Part shown: positions 44,493-54,452 of the stretch, piece after piece
How positions within the stretch are numbered: the stretch's first letter is position 1
Layout of the letters: every line of letters begins with the position of its first letter
Program-made: the position numbers and the translations under genes
Source of the DNA: CAYYKD01 sp964471825
GTDB taxonomy: Bacteria > Spirochaetota > GWE2-31-10 > CAYYKD01
Length of the DNA stretch: 64,000 nt
Direction: 5' to 3'
NCBI GenBank assembly: GCA_964471825.1
Contig: CAYYKD010000005.1
Span: 1-64,000, forward strand
Notes under the pieces: model-generated
What the model was told of the DNA's origin: nothing
Databases searched by the model: none
The model's input: only the letters and a program-made list of their open reading frames with translations

Positions 44493-44915
44493 CTAACCTC
44501 CAGCAAACTTAACACTATAACCTCTAGCTCTAAGGATATCAGAGACCCTTACCTTAAAATCCCCCTGAATCTCTATCCGATCATCCTTAACTGTACCCCC
44601 TGTACCGCAGATCTTCTTTAATTCACTACATAGATCATCTAAAAGTGTAGCCCTGTCAAAGCCAAAGATAACTGTAACTGTCTTACCGCCCCGTTTATTC
44701 TTTTCGAGACGAATCTTTACCGGTTCATTTTTAAGACTATCTGAATTTAAATTGTTCGATAGTTTCGAAGTGTCTGTTAAGGTGTCTGACTGCGAGTCAT
44801 AGCTAAAGGAATAAATGACCTGATTTTTATCTCTACCTTTATTGGGGGCACACTTTCCGGCTGAATTCTTGTCTGTATTATTTATTCTGTTTTTATTATC
44901 AGTATTATTCTTCAT
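44493..44915 (-). CDS. SUI1/YciH-family translation factor-like protein
   Basis: 140 residues. The C-terminal ~75 residues are a SUI1 domain: IRLEKNKRGGKTVTVIFGF, LCSELKKICGTGGTVKDDRI (given in part) and IEIQGDFKVRVSDILRARGY. The N-terminal ~60 residues are polar and rich in Asn, Asp and Ser, with no fixed fold expected. Eukaryotic eIF1 relatives in bacteria (YciH) affect initiation fidelity. It heads a two-gene unit with the EF-G-like gene. Confidence 0.88.
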   Translation of the reverse strand: MKNNTDNKNRINNTDKNSAGKCAPNKGRDKNQVIYSFSYDSQSDTLTDTSKLSNNLNSDSLKNEPVKIRLEKNKRGGKTVTVIFGFDRATLLDDLCSELKKICGTGGTVKDDRIEIQGDFKVRVSDILRARGYSVKFAGG

Positions 44916-45004
44916 ATTCTATACCCCTCTTACCTGCTTATATATTTATAACATTTTATAATTAATTAGAGTATAAATAAAACAGAAAAAAAATATTATT
45001 TGGT

Positions 45005-45033
45005 TTGACATTACTAACAATAAAAATTAAAAT
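45005..45033 (+). promoter_or_regulatory. Possible sigma-70-type promoter of the hybrid kinase gene
   Basis: TTGACA (45005-45010) and TAAAAT (45028-45033) with a 17-bp spacer, 60 bp before the GTG start. Confidence 0.5.
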
Positions 45034-45092
45034 ACTATAGAGTTATGAGAGGCAATCGATCTACTATCCAATCAAATTAGGAAGGTGAACTT

Positions 45093-47369
45093 GTGAACAG
45101 AAATACTGATACAACAAATATTGCTATTGATGATATCCCTTTTCCGATTGCCATCTTTACGGTCTCTGATAGTGAATATCTATTCAAATCAGCAAATTCA
45201 GCTTTCTATTCGCTCTTCTATAAATTAATTGAAGCAAATAGATTGACCTCATTAGATAAATTTTTGAAAGAAATAGAACCTGACACCTCAAAACACACTA
45301 ATCTTTATACAAATGATGGCCTTGAGGTTAGCATAGACAATGAGGGCGGGCTGTCTTACTATAATGCAACAAGTTTTAGAACCTCTAATCTGCCGGCAGA
45401 CGAACTACTCTCGGTAGTACTAACCGACATAACTCAGTATAAAAAATCTCAGATATCTCTTAAGAAGAGTGAGGAGAGATTTAAAATACTCTCATTTCTA
45501 ACCTCAGACTCAGCCTCAAGCCTCTCATTCAACCCTGACGGCTCTTTTCATAGAGACTGGTCAAACATGAAACTCCTTAGACAATTCGGCTATGATCCTG
45601 AAGATGTTGATACCTTCGAAAAATGGTCAAATATTATCCACCCTGAGGACAAGGCACTCTATAAATCTAAACTGGATGAACTGCTTAAAGGAAATAAATC
45701 ATCAATAGAGATTAGATTGATAGCAAAAAATGGTGATGTAAAGTGGGTGGAAAATAATATCTATCCGAAATTTGATACAGATAGCAATAAGGTTACCGGT
45801 CTTATTAGTGCAGTTAGGGATATTACAGGTAAGATGATAGCCGGTAGACAGATAGATGAAGAGAGAAAGACTCTCTCTACCGTAATAAACAAGATAGGTG
45901 ACGCTGTTATCACTCTAAGCCCTGATGGAAAAATTATTCTATTTAATCAGAAGGCAACTGAGTTGACCGGATTTTCAGACCTTGAAGCAATCGGATCTGA
46001 TTTTAAAAACATTGTCCTCTTTAAGTCATCAGAATTTAATTCTATTAAGAACATTACGCTCTCTATCAAGAACGGCCGACTGGGCGGAAACCATGAACCA
46101 AAGGTAATAATTAATAAGTATGGTGAGGATAGAATCATTAGAGAGGTCTTTTCGATAATCAAGGATGTTGACGGCAAAATAAAAATGATCGTTGTTATTC
46201 TAAATGACCTGACAGAACATGAACTTATAAGGAAGGAGCTTGTTAGACTAGACAAGGTTGAATCAATAAATATTCTTGCGGCAGGGATAGCTCATGATTT
46301 TAACAACATCCTAACTGCTATTATGGGAAACATAACACTTGCAAAGATCCTCTCTGATCAGGAAAACCTTAAGCTTCAAAAAGCACTCCTTGAAACTGAG
46401 AAGGCATCATTTCGTGCAAAGAAGTTAACAGGACAATTGATGAACTTCTCAAAAATAAATACGCCTGAAAAGAGGATAATTAATTTGTCTGAGGTTGTTA
46501 AGGACTCCTCGTACTTTGCAGTTCAAGGCTCTAATGTCTCTCTTAACTTTTGTATTGCACCTGATATTAAAAATGTTGAAGCAGATGAGGGGCAGATCAC
46601 CCAGGTTATAAGCAATATAGTATTAAATAGTGTTCAGGCTATGCCTGAGGGTGGCACAGTAAACATCGTCGCTGAAAATATCTATATAAGGGATAGTAAA
46701 ACAACTCCGCTCTCAAATGGAAGCTATATTAAAATATCAATAAAGGATTCCGGTCAGGGCATACCCCAGAACCTTATCGGTAAGATTTTTGATCCCTTCT
46801 TCACAACAAAGGATTCCGGCAACGGCTTAGGGCTTTCAATGGCATATAACATTATCAAGAACCACAGAGGATACATCTCTGTGCATTCAACACCGGGACA
46901 GGGGACAATATTTAGTATATACCTCCCAACAATTAACCGTGCAGCTGATTCAACTTCAACTGAAAACATCTCGCAGAATAAATTCGAACAATCAGAGGGG
47001 TCAATTCTTGTTATGGACGATGAGGAGATGATAAGACTTCTTGCAAACCAGATCCTGTCACTGGTAGGCTATAAAGTCTATCTGGCTGCAAACGGCAGTG
47101 AGGCGATTGAACTCTATGAATCTATCAAACCAGATCTTGTAATCCTCGATCTGACTATACCGGCGGGGATGGGCGGCAGAGAAACAGCACTCAGGATCCT
47201 TGAAATTGACAGTGATGCGAGAATTGTGATCTCAAGCGGTTATTCTGATGACCCGATACTTAAAGACTATAGAGAATACGGTATACTTGATTTCCTACCA
47301 AAACCATATAATGCCGAAGAGATGATAACTCATGTAAATAGAATATTCAAGATAATAAAAAACAAATAG
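45093..47369 (+). CDS. Hybrid sensor histidine kinase (PAS-PAS-PAS-HisKA-HATPase-REC)
   Basis: 758 residues from GTG 45093, after AAGGTGA. Three PAS-type sensor modules occupy ~1-375 (second: GYDPEDVDTFEKWSNIIHPED; third: DAVITLSPDGKIILFN). The phosphoacceptor His is in AGIAHDFNNILTAIMGN (~399), the ATP lid in KDSGQGIPQNLIGKIFDPFF and NGLGLSMAYNIIK (~560-600), and a receiver domain closes the protein with VMDDEE and the phospho-Asp in VILDLTIPAG (~684). No membrane segment is visible, so it is a cytosolic sensor. Input unknown; the genes around it give no clue. Confidence 0.92.
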   Translation: MNRNTDTTNIAIDDIPFPIAIFTVSDSEYLFKSANSAFYSLFYKLIEANRLTSLDKFLKEIEPDTSKHTNLYTNDGLEVSIDNEGGLSYYNATSFRTSNLPADELLSVVLTDITQYKKSQISLKKSEERFKILSFLTSDSASSLSFNPDGSFHRDWSNMKLLRQFGYDPEDVDTFEKWSNIIHPEDKALYKSKLDELLKGNKSSIEIRLIAKNGDVKWVENNIYPKFDTDSNKVTGLISAVRDITGKMIAGRQIDEERKTLSTVINKIGDAVITLSPDGKIILFNQKATELTGFSDLEAIGSDFKNIVLFKSSEFNSIKNITLSIKNGRLGGNHEPKVIINKYGEDRIIREVFSIIKDVDGKIKMIVVILNDLTEHELIRKELVRLDKVESINILAAGIAHDFNNILTAIMGNITLAKILSDQENLKLQKALLETEKASFRAKKLTGQLMNFSKINTPEKRIINLSEVVKDSSYFAVQGSNVSLNFCIAPDIKNVEADEGQITQVISNIVLNSVQAMPEGGTVNIVAENIYIRDSKTTPLSNGSYIKISIKDSGQGIPQNLIGKIFDPFFTTKDSGNGLGLSMAYNIIKNHRGYISVHSTPGQGTIFSIYLPTINRAADSTSTENISQNKFEQSEGSILVMDDEEMIRLLANQILSLVGYKVYLAANGSEAIELYESIKPDLVILDLTIPAGMGGRETALRILEIDSDARIVISSGYSDDPILKDYREYGILDFLPKPYNAEEMITHVNRIFKIIKNK

Positions 47370-47491
47370 ATTACTATAAATTACTTTCAATTTTCTCTCT
47401 ATATTTCTTTATTAATATTAACGGTATGCACAGAACAATCCAATATATAGAAATTTAAATGCGTTTGCCCCGGTGAATTTCTAATCTAAAC

Positions 47492-47520
47492 TTGACTATT
47501 TTTTTCTTTTCTGATATCTA
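47492..47520 (+). promoter_or_regulatory. Promoter of the PFP gene
   Basis: TTGACT (47492-47497), 17-bp spacer, TATCTA (47515-47520), 65 bp before the start at 47586. A strong promoter would suit a glycolytic enzyme. Confidence 0.5.
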
Positions 47521-47585
47521 TAGATATGCTTATAGTTTATTTTTAATTTACCAGAGCATATAACTTTTTTACTTTGGAGTCTTTT

Positions 47586-49247
47586 ATGTCAGATATTTCA
47601 TTGCTTCAGAAAGAGAGATACAATTATCAACCGAGATTATCAAGTGTCATCATTGGAGATATAAGTGATATTAAGGTTGAGTTTGGAGATTCTACCGAAT
47701 CAATCGACTATAGGAAGGAGTTAAAAGAGTTATTCAGCGAATCCTATGGAAAGCCTATTGCAAAGTTCGTATCCGGTAAAAATGAAGGCAGCTCAGAAAA
47801 GGTTAATGTGGGTGTAGTTCTATCCGGTGGACAGGCTCCCGGTGGTCATAATGTAATAGCAGGAATATTTGATGCCTTAAAAAAGGCTAATAAGGACTCA
47901 AAGTTATTTGGTTTCCTACGCGGGCCATCCGGTATTCTCGAAGACAAACTGATAGAAATAACTAAAGAATTTATTGATGAATATCGAAATACCGGCGGAT
48001 TTGATATGATTGGTTCAGGAAGAACAAAGATTGAAAATGAAGCACAGTTTGAGATTTGCATTGAGGTCTGTAAGAAGAGAGGTATTAATGCCATAGTAAT
48101 TATCGGTGGAGATGATTCAAATACTAATGCAGCATTACTTGCCGAATATTTTATACAAAAAAATACAGGCATAAAGGTAATCGGTGTACCAAAGACTATA
48201 GATGGCGATCTAAAAAATAAACACATAGAGGTCTCATTTGGGTTTGATACTGCAACTAAACTCTATTCAGAACTCATTGGAAATATCTGCAGGGATGCAC
48301 GATCTGCAAGAAAATATTGGCACTTTATCAAGCTGATGGGTAGGTCTGCGTCTCACATAGCACTTGAGTGTGCACTCCAGACTCAACCAAATATTGCATT
48401 GATCTCAGAGGAGATCGCTCAACAACAGAAGTCAATTAATAGTATTATTGATGATATTGTCAACATAGTGATAGCAAGAGCCGAAAATAAAAAAGACTTC
48501 GGTGTTGTGTTGGTACCGGAGGGACTGATAGAGTATATCCCTGAAATTAATATTCTAATTCAAGAGCTAAATAATGTTCTGGCAAATCATAAAACCTATT
48601 TTGACACGCTCAAGACATTCGAGGATCAGTCTGAGTGGATTAATAAGAAACTTAGCAAGGATGCATCATACACATTCTCTTCATTACCAAACAGTATTCA
48701 ACGACAGCTACTTATGGATAGGGACCCTCATGGAAATGTTCAGGTTTCACGAATAGAAACAGAAAAACTTTTGATTGAATTAGTAGAAGCAAAATTGGAT
48801 GAGTTAAAGGTAGAGGGTAAATATAAGGGTAAATTCTCCCCTCTGCATCATTTCTTTGGATATGAGGGACGATGTGCATTTCCTTCTAATTTTGATACAG
48901 ACTATTGTTACACTCTCGGCTATACGGCTTTTCTTTTGATTGCAAACGGTCTAACGGGATACATGGCATCTGTAAAGAACCTCTTTCAAGACTCTGAGAA
49001 GTGGGTTGCAGGAGGTGTACCGCTTGTAATGATGATGACGATGGAAGCTCGTCATGGCAAATTAAAACCGGTAATTAAGAAAGCTCTTGTTGACTTGAAT
49101 GATAAACCATTTAAGGCGTTAGTTAAAGGCAGGGTAAAGTGGTCTGTTGAGACCTGTTTTCTTTATCCCGGACCAATACAGTACTTCGGCCCCTGCAAAC
49201 TTGCTGATCAGACAACCAAGACCTTGATGCTGGAACATACTGTCTAA
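47586..49247 (+). CDS. pfp: Pyrophosphate--fructose 6-phosphate 1-phosphotransferase
   Basis: 553 residues from ATG 47586 preceded by TTTGGAG (an in-frame TTG at 47574 overlaps it). PFK-family motifs: VVLSGGQAPGGHNVIAG (phosphate-binding loop), IIGGDDSNTNAALLAEY with Asp at the place where ATP-type PFK has Gly, so PPi use is expected, and GVPKTIDGDLKN plus ARSARKYWHFIKLMGRSASH. It is the main glycolytic phosphofructokinase of spirochaetes, reversible and PPi-driven. Length matches the long Borrelia/Treponema type. Confidence 0.93.
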   Translation: MSDISLLQKERYNYQPRLSSVIIGDISDIKVEFGDSTESIDYRKELKELFSESYGKPIAKFVSGKNEGSSEKVNVGVVLSGGQAPGGHNVIAGIFDALKKANKDSKLFGFLRGPSGILEDKLIEITKEFIDEYRNTGGFDMIGSGRTKIENEAQFEICIEVCKKRGINAIVIIGGDDSNTNAALLAEYFIQKNTGIKVIGVPKTIDGDLKNKHIEVSFGFDTATKLYSELIGNICRDARSARKYWHFIKLMGRSASHIALECALQTQPNIALISEEIAQQQKSINSIIDDIVNIVIARAENKKDFGVVLVPEGLIEYIPEINILIQELNNVLANHKTYFDTLKTFEDQSEWINKKLSKDASYTFSSLPNSIQRQLLMDRDPHGNVQVSRIETEKLLIELVEAKLDELKVEGKYKGKFSPLHHFFGYEGRCAFPSNFDTDYCYTLGYTAFLLIANGLTGYMASVKNLFQDSEKWVAGGVPLVMMMTMEARHGKLKPVIKKALVDLNDKPFKALVKGRVKWSVETCFLYPGPIQYFGPCKLADQTTKTLMLEHTV

Positions 49248-49356
49248 CACTATTCTAACATTGTTCTAACATTATTAATGAACAAATTTAGAAGGTTTAA
49301 AAAATACATATTCAAAAAAGCAACCCACTTTTGAAAACAATCCTACTGAAGACAAT

Positions 49357-49388
49357 CCTGCATAGTAATCTCGTTTTTGCTATGCAGG
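49357..49388. other. Inverted repeat between convergent pfp and solute-binding protein genes
   Basis: CCTGCATAG (49357-49365) and CTATGCAGG (49380-49388) form a 9-bp stem just after the stop of the minus-strand gene (49395). No clear T-run follows on either strand, so it may end transcription weakly. Confidence 0.5.
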
Positions 49389-49394
49389 AAAATC

Positions 49395-50378
49395 TTATCT
49401 AAGATATTTATTAAATATTTCCTGATACGCTTTTTCTTGTTTAAACATCATTAATGTTTTTGAAAATTCACCTGCAAATTTTTCCAAACCGGGTTTTTTT
49501 GCAAAAGCAATAAATACGCTCGATGAATTTAACGGTGTAGGGAGGAATGATATCTGTTCAGTTGCATTCTGAGATTTTGCTATAAAGAATCCGACACTCT
49601 TGTCTACCGGCCAGAGGTCTATCCTCCCTCCAAGCAAAATTCTGAGAACAGTACTATTATCAGGGGATCTGGCAATCTGAATTCCGCTATACTGCAGTAA
49701 TCCTCCGGATACATCATATCCATCACTTAGACCAATTTTTAGTCCATTTAGATCTTCAAATGATTCATACCTGTATTTAGATATATTACTTTTTAAACAG
49801 AATAGAACAGACTCACTTATTGTTAGTGATTCATTAGGATAGTAGAGATACTGCTCTCTTTCAAAATTTTTATTTAGTGAAAAAATCCCATCGGCAGATA
49901 AACCAAATTTGCTGTCAACACCATAACCGATAGCTCCAAAGATTCGTAGCAACCTCTCCTCGTCATTTTTAACATCCGGGCTGATTAGTTTGTAACTTGC
50001 CGATTTTGTATCATTTTTGTAATACTTTAATAAAAACACCTTATCATTTGGATCATTAATTTTCTTCAAGACCTGATTATTAAACTGACTATTTGAAATA
50101 TTGGTCGGAAGTCCACTAAAATCAGGTAATCCAACCATTGCCTTTGCCATCTTCCATGAGTTTATAGAAAACTCAACCTCTACTCCAAGTCTCTTAAGGA
50201 CCTCTGATATTATCTCAACATTAGTCCCGATGATCCTGCCGGTTTTTTTTCCACCGGAATCAAACTCAGAGAACTCATAGGGCGGCCATTCATCACATAC
50301 TAACAGCAACTTGCCCGGATTACTATATAACAGAGAGATCGATAAAAAAAATAACGCGATTGATATTCTATTTCTCAT
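49395..50378 (-). CDS. Periplasmic solute-binding protein (ABC/SBP family 3-like)
   Basis: 327 residues with a signal peptide (RISIALFFLSISLLYSN) and the SBP_bac_3 layout: LLLVCDEWPPYEFSEFD at the N-terminus, GTNVEIISEVLKRLGVEVEF (beta-strand and helix that open lobe 1), and GLKIGLSDGYDVSGGL for lobe 2. Not part of a visible transporter operon, so it may be a stand-alone sensory binding protein. Ligand unknown, amino-acid-like by family. Confidence 0.83.
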   Translation of the reverse strand: MRNRISIALFFLSISLLYSNPGKLLLVCDEWPPYEFSEFDSGGKKTGRIIGTNVEIISEVLKRLGVEVEFSINSWKMAKAMVGLPDFSGLPTNISNSQFNNQVLKKINDPNDKVFLLKYYKNDTKSASYKLISPDVKNDEERLLRIFGAIGYGVDSKFGLSADGIFSLNKNFEREQYLYYPNESLTISESVLFCLKSNISKYRYESFEDLNGLKIGLSDGYDVSGGLLQYSGIQIARSPDNSTVLRILLGGRIDLWPVDKSVGFFIAKSQNATEQISFLPTPLNSSSVFIAFAKKPGLEKFAGEFSKTLMMFKQEKAYQEIFNKYLR

Positions 50379-50490
50379 ATATTACTCCAAAACATATAAA
50401 TCTAAATAGCAATTTATACTAATTATTCAATTATTTCAAGTCTTTATGAATACTTTTTAGGTTGGTGTGGTAAATTTCAGTTTATAGGCC

Positions 50491-51168
50491 CTATCGATTA
50501 AATTCACTCATTGAATTATACCTGATGTTAAGAACTCTTCTGACCCCGAAATTATACGGAGTATAACGAATAGGGCTTGAGAGAATAGTCAGCAACCTGG
50601 CGGCCTGATCCCGTGTAAGATAGGCAGAACTTTTTCTATAATAGTGGTATGAAGCAGTCTCTATGCCAAAGATCCCCTTCCCCCATTCGACATTATTTAA
50701 ATAGAGTTCAAGAATCCGATCCTTTGTTAAAATTGCTTCAAGCTCTAGTGATATTAAAATCTCAAAGTATTTTCTTACAATAAATTTATCCGGTATAAGA
50801 AAAACTGTTCGGGCAAGTTGCTGTGTTATTGTACTCCCGCCGTGACCTTTTCTGCCATTTAGTTTATTTAACTTTGCAGCATGTTTCATCGCCTCAATAT
50901 CGATTCCATTGTGAGTGTTAAAATTACAATCCTCTAATTTTATTAACATATATTTCACATACCATGGAAGTTTCTTCAGTTTTATATGTTTTTTCGGTTT
51001 CAATTCAAAACCGTTGATCACCTTACGATAAATCATAAAACTATGAAACGGTGGATCTATAGATGTAAGCAACACTCCAATTATAAAAACCCACAAAAAT
51101 AGGAGAAGATGCAAACCTATTATACTGATAAATAAATACTTGATAGATTTAATAATAATTTTTTTCAT
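50491..51168 (-). CDS. mtgA: Monofunctional biosynthetic peptidoglycan transglycosylase
   Basis: 225 residues: one N-terminal membrane helix (IKYLFISIIGLHLLLFLWVF), then the GT51 core with the catalytic Glu in KLEDCNFNTHNGIDIEAM and the donor-site GHGGSTITQQLARTVFL, RKYFEILISLELEAILTKDRI and LYLNNVEWGKGIFGIETAS (given in pieces). It polymerises lipid II at the outer face of the membrane. No transpeptidase domain. Confidence 0.95.
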   Translation of the reverse strand: MKKIIIKSIKYLFISIIGLHLLLFLWVFIIGVLLTSIDPPFHSFMIYRKVINGFELKPKKHIKLKKLPWYVKYMLIKLEDCNFNTHNGIDIEAMKHAAKLNKLNGRKGHGGSTITQQLARTVFLIPDKFIVRKYFEILISLELEAILTKDRILELYLNNVEWGKGIFGIETASYHYYRKSSAYLTRDQAARLLTILSSPIRYTPYNFGVRRVLNIRYNSMSEFNR

Positions 51169-51229
51169 ATTCTATATGCAACATTCTCCGGGGATTCTAT
51201 AATATAGGGCCTAAATAAAAGCAGTAATT

Positions 51230-51283
51230 AAAAAAACCGGACTATATTTTTGTTTTTTAAACTGCTATAGAACCGGTTTTTTT
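51230..51283 (-). terminator. Terminator of ackA
   Basis: AAAAAAACCGG (51230-51240) and CCGGTTTTTTT (51273-51283) give an 11-bp stem whose outer part is A/T; read on the minus strand it ends the ackA transcript. Confidence 0.65.
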
Positions 51284-51343
51284 ACTTTAGAGGCTCTTTA
51301 ATAAATAATGTTTATGTCGTGTGAAACAATTATTCACAATAAA

Positions 51344-52556
51344 TTATTTATTATTTATTAGTCCATAGGCATCTTCTGCCATCTGTTTTTCCTCATCAGT
51401 AGGGACAACCATAATTGTAACAGGTGAGAAATTTCTTGATATAATACCAAGTCGATTTTTTCCTAGAAGTTTATTCTTCTCTGCGTCAATATGAATACCG
51501 ATAAACTCTAGATCCTTACAGATTCGCTCTCTCATGGCAACACCAAACTGTCCCGTTCCACCTGTAAATATCATGATGTCAACCTTTTCAAGGATTGCCA
51601 TATATGCACCAATGTATTTCTTTACTCTATAGGCATAAGCATCTAGTGCAAGCGTTGCTTTTTTATCGCCCTCAGACTCTGCTTTCTCGATGTCTCTCTG
51701 GTCAACCTTTCCAAACAAACCAAATACACCTGATTTCTTGTTAAGCATACTCATGATCTCATCAATAGCCATTCCCTTGCCGGCAAGATATTGAATTATT
51801 GCAGGATCTATATCCCCTGATCTTGTGCCCATCATAAGACCTTCAAGTGGAGTAAAACCCATTGAAGTATCTATAGATTTTCCTTGTTGAATTGCCGTTA
51901 CAGAACAGCCGTTTCCAAGGTGACATGAAATGATGTTTGTGTTTTCCTTAGATCTCTTGCAATACTCAAGAGCCTTATTTGCAACAAAGTTATGGCTTGT
52001 CCCATGGAAACCATATCTTCTAATTTTATACTTGTTGTAGAGGTCCATCGGTAAACCATAGAGATATGCATAGTCAGGAATTGTCTGATGAAATGCAGTA
52101 TCAAATGTTGCAGTATGAACAGCCTTAGGCAAGAACTCCATTGCGGCTTTGATCCCCTCAAGATTTACAGGGTTATGTAGTGGGGCAAGATCAGATAGCT
52201 CATCAATATGCTTAATAACCTTATTGTTAATCTCAACAGATGATGAGTAGTATTTCTCCACCATGTACAACTCTGTGTCCACATGCCTGAATATCATCAG
52301 CTGACTTTAACACACCCTCTTTCGGATCAATTATTGTTTCAAATGCAGCCTTAAATGCCTCTTTGTGATTTTTTGCTTTGATCTTTTTTTCAAATTTTTG
52401 ACTCTTCTCAGGAATCTCATACATAAGGTCACTCTCAGGTTCTCCAACCCTCTCGATAACCCCTTTTATTACCGGAACACCTTCCGGCATTAGAAACAGC
52501 TGATACTTCAAAGATGAAGAACCACAGTTAATAACTAAAATCTTCGATGAATTCAT
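51344..52556 (-). CDS. ackA: Acetate kinase, apparent single-base frameshift
   Basis: Two overlapping frames together make one acetate kinase of ~403 residues. The first starts at ATG 52556 (MNSSKILVINCGSSSLKYQL) and reads to CGHRVVHGGE; the second resumes as YYSSSVEINNKVIKHI and runs to 51344 with LAPLHNPVNLEGI, TFDTAFHQT, GFHGTSHNFV and IFTGGTGQFGVAMRERI (in part). The change of frame is at the A-run around 52253-52255: with one A fewer the product reads HGGEYYSSSVEI, aligning exactly with other AckA proteins (HGGEKYTSSVVI in E. coli). Interconverts acetyl phosphate and acetate with ATP. No pta next to it. Confidence 0.92.
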
Positions 52557-52781
52557 AGTTTTATCCTTTTTTCATTTTAATTTTAGGAATATTCATAGCA
52601 CCGTTTTTTAACGGTTTACTGATCGTTGAATGCCCTATTTTGATAGATTACTATAACAAATATTAAGAAAAAAAACAAGATGCTCTTTGTATAAACTTTG
52701 CATGTATAAACTTTCCATTTAATTATATCCCTATTTAGTTGACATTTACAATTAGTGAGACTATTGTAAGAATCAGTTTTT

Positions 52782-54317
52782 TTAGTCCCGTGGAATACTC
52801 TCTGTTATTTTCTGAATCATCGCCTCTACCGGCTCATGATAGATAGGGCTATTAAGATACTTTGATAAAAAATCCAGGACTGTTTTCCTATAGGCTTCAG
52901 AAAAAGAGGAGGCTTTAATAAAATCCGCCTCTGCTTTCAAAAACTCTTTTTGGATAAGATAGAGAAAACCTCTATAATAATACGCCTTTTCCATTCCAGG
53001 ATCAGACTTAATCGCCTTTGTCATAGAGACGATTGCATCACCCGGTCTTCTCTCATTGTAGTGAATTACTCCCTGATAGTAAAGGTGAAATGTATTGGCA
53101 GGTTCTAATGTCAATCCACGGTCAATATATCCGGTCGCTTCCTTGTACGACTTTCTACTCATCGCATCACTAACAAGTTTAGCAAGACTATTAGAATGAT
53201 AGGGATTGTGTTTTAAGCTCTCTCTATATTTATCATTAGCGAGTGCAAACTGTTTCTTCTTTTCCATTTGTTCCCCTATCTGATATAACTCTTCAGCCTT
53301 TTTCCTTCCTAGAATAGGAATTTCATCAGCTAACTTGACGGCACTTGCGAAGTCTTCTAGTGTTTGTGAGCTTGGATATCGTTTAATAAAGGAGAGTCTA
53401 TCAAAGCCATAATTGGTAAGTGTTTCATCAAAGTGCCACCAATAATAATCATACTGTCCCTCACCATTCCAGCCGGGGAAATTTTTGCGTACATCGGGTA
53501 AGAAACCATGCCCGGGTCTAATTCCTGCCAAATTTTCAAGTGAATGAAAGAACTCATGGAGTAGCACACCTCCATTTCTATACTCAAATGGAATCAAAAG
53601 TCGCCCCCTCATCGGAGCTTTTTTAAAATAGGGGATCAATGGTAGATAATCAGATCCGCCAATCGGTCTCGGATCTGCACCTCGCGATTTGTAGTAAAAT
53701 AAGTAGGTATCAGTCTCATCCAGTGATGATAATATCACCGTACCCAGACCATCAACTGAATTTAACTCCGGATAACGGGAGTGATAGGTTTTACCATCAT
53801 AATCCAGCGAAGTAAACTCATTCATCTGAAGTATTGGAGGGTTATGTCTAACAATGTTATATTGGATTGACAACTTGCCATGGGATAGAACCTCAAGATA
53901 GACCCTAAAAATACCCAGGTATACCTGAGTTTCCGATATTTCCTCCTCTGAGAGGGTTAGATCAACAGTTTTCTTGCCTAATGTCTTATCCGGGACATTT
54001 GCAAGAGTATTCATCAGATATACTACCATGATTTTGTGTGTCAGTTCAGGTCTAATCTCACCAAGCTTCTCTCTTAACTCAATAATCCTAAGAATCGGTA
54101 TCTGATAATAGTTAAAATCAAAATATGGTTTGTATCGTGGATTCTTGTCAAGGAATTCAATCAATCGACTGTAACAGGCTCTAGCCTCAACAAAATCATT
54201 GCCTATCAATGCCTCACTACCAACCCTATAATCCCTCTGTGCATCTTTTATTTCCATGCCATAGAGAGTTGATAAAAGAAATAAACAAGCAAAGATTAAA
54301 AATGATTTATAAAACAT
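52782..54317 (-). CDS. Exported protein with HExxH motif and C-terminal TPR repeats
   Basis: 511 residues. The signal peptide (FYKSFLIFACLFLLSTLYGME) is cleavable. Residues ~20-90 and ~345-500 are TPR-like (AYYYRGFLYLIQKEFLKAEA, FHLYYQGVIHYNERRPGDAI). At ~253-257 is GGVLLHEFFHSLENLAGI, an HEFFH zinc-binding site, with GWNGEGQYDYYWWHFDETLTN nearby as possible further ligands. It may be a periplasmic zinc metallopeptidase with a protein-binding region; activity is not shown. No family is recognised. It is the last gene before the CRISPR array. Confidence 0.75.
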   Translation of the reverse strand: MFYKSFLIFACLFLLSTLYGMEIKDAQRDYRVGSEALIGNDFVEARACYSRLIEFLDKNPRYKPYFDFNYYQIPILRIIELREKLGEIRPELTHKIMVVYLMNTLANVPDKTLGKKTVDLTLSEEEISETQVYLGIFRVYLEVLSHGKLSIQYNIVRHNPPILQMNEFTSLDYDGKTYHSRYPELNSVDGLGTVILSSLDETDTYLFYYKSRGADPRPIGGSDYLPLIPYFKKAPMRGRLLIPFEYRNGGVLLHEFFHSLENLAGIRPGHGFLPDVRKNFPGWNGEGQYDYYWWHFDETLTNYGFDRLSFIKRYPSSQTLEDFASAVKLADEIPILGRKKAEELYQIGEQMEKKKQFALANDKYRESLKHNPYHSNSLAKLVSDAMSRKSYKEATGYIDRGLTLEPANTFHLYYQGVIHYNERRPGDAIVSMTKAIKSDPGMEKAYYYRGFLYLIQKEFLKAEADFIKASSFSEAYRKTVLDFLSKYLNSPIYHEPVEAMIQKITESIPRD

Positions 54318-54452
54318 TATCTAACCTCTGTCTTAATATTAAACGACGATACATATATGCTATCCTCGACATTTTAACTTAATTTTGAAATAAATTTTTA
54401 AATAAATATAGTACAGATTCGTATTCTCTGAATGATCAAACGATATTATTAT

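Noticed and set aside
51344..52297. Separate 317-residue gene for the C-terminal half of acetate kinase
   Set aside because: It overlaps and completes the N-terminal part in another frame; both belong to one ackA with an indel.
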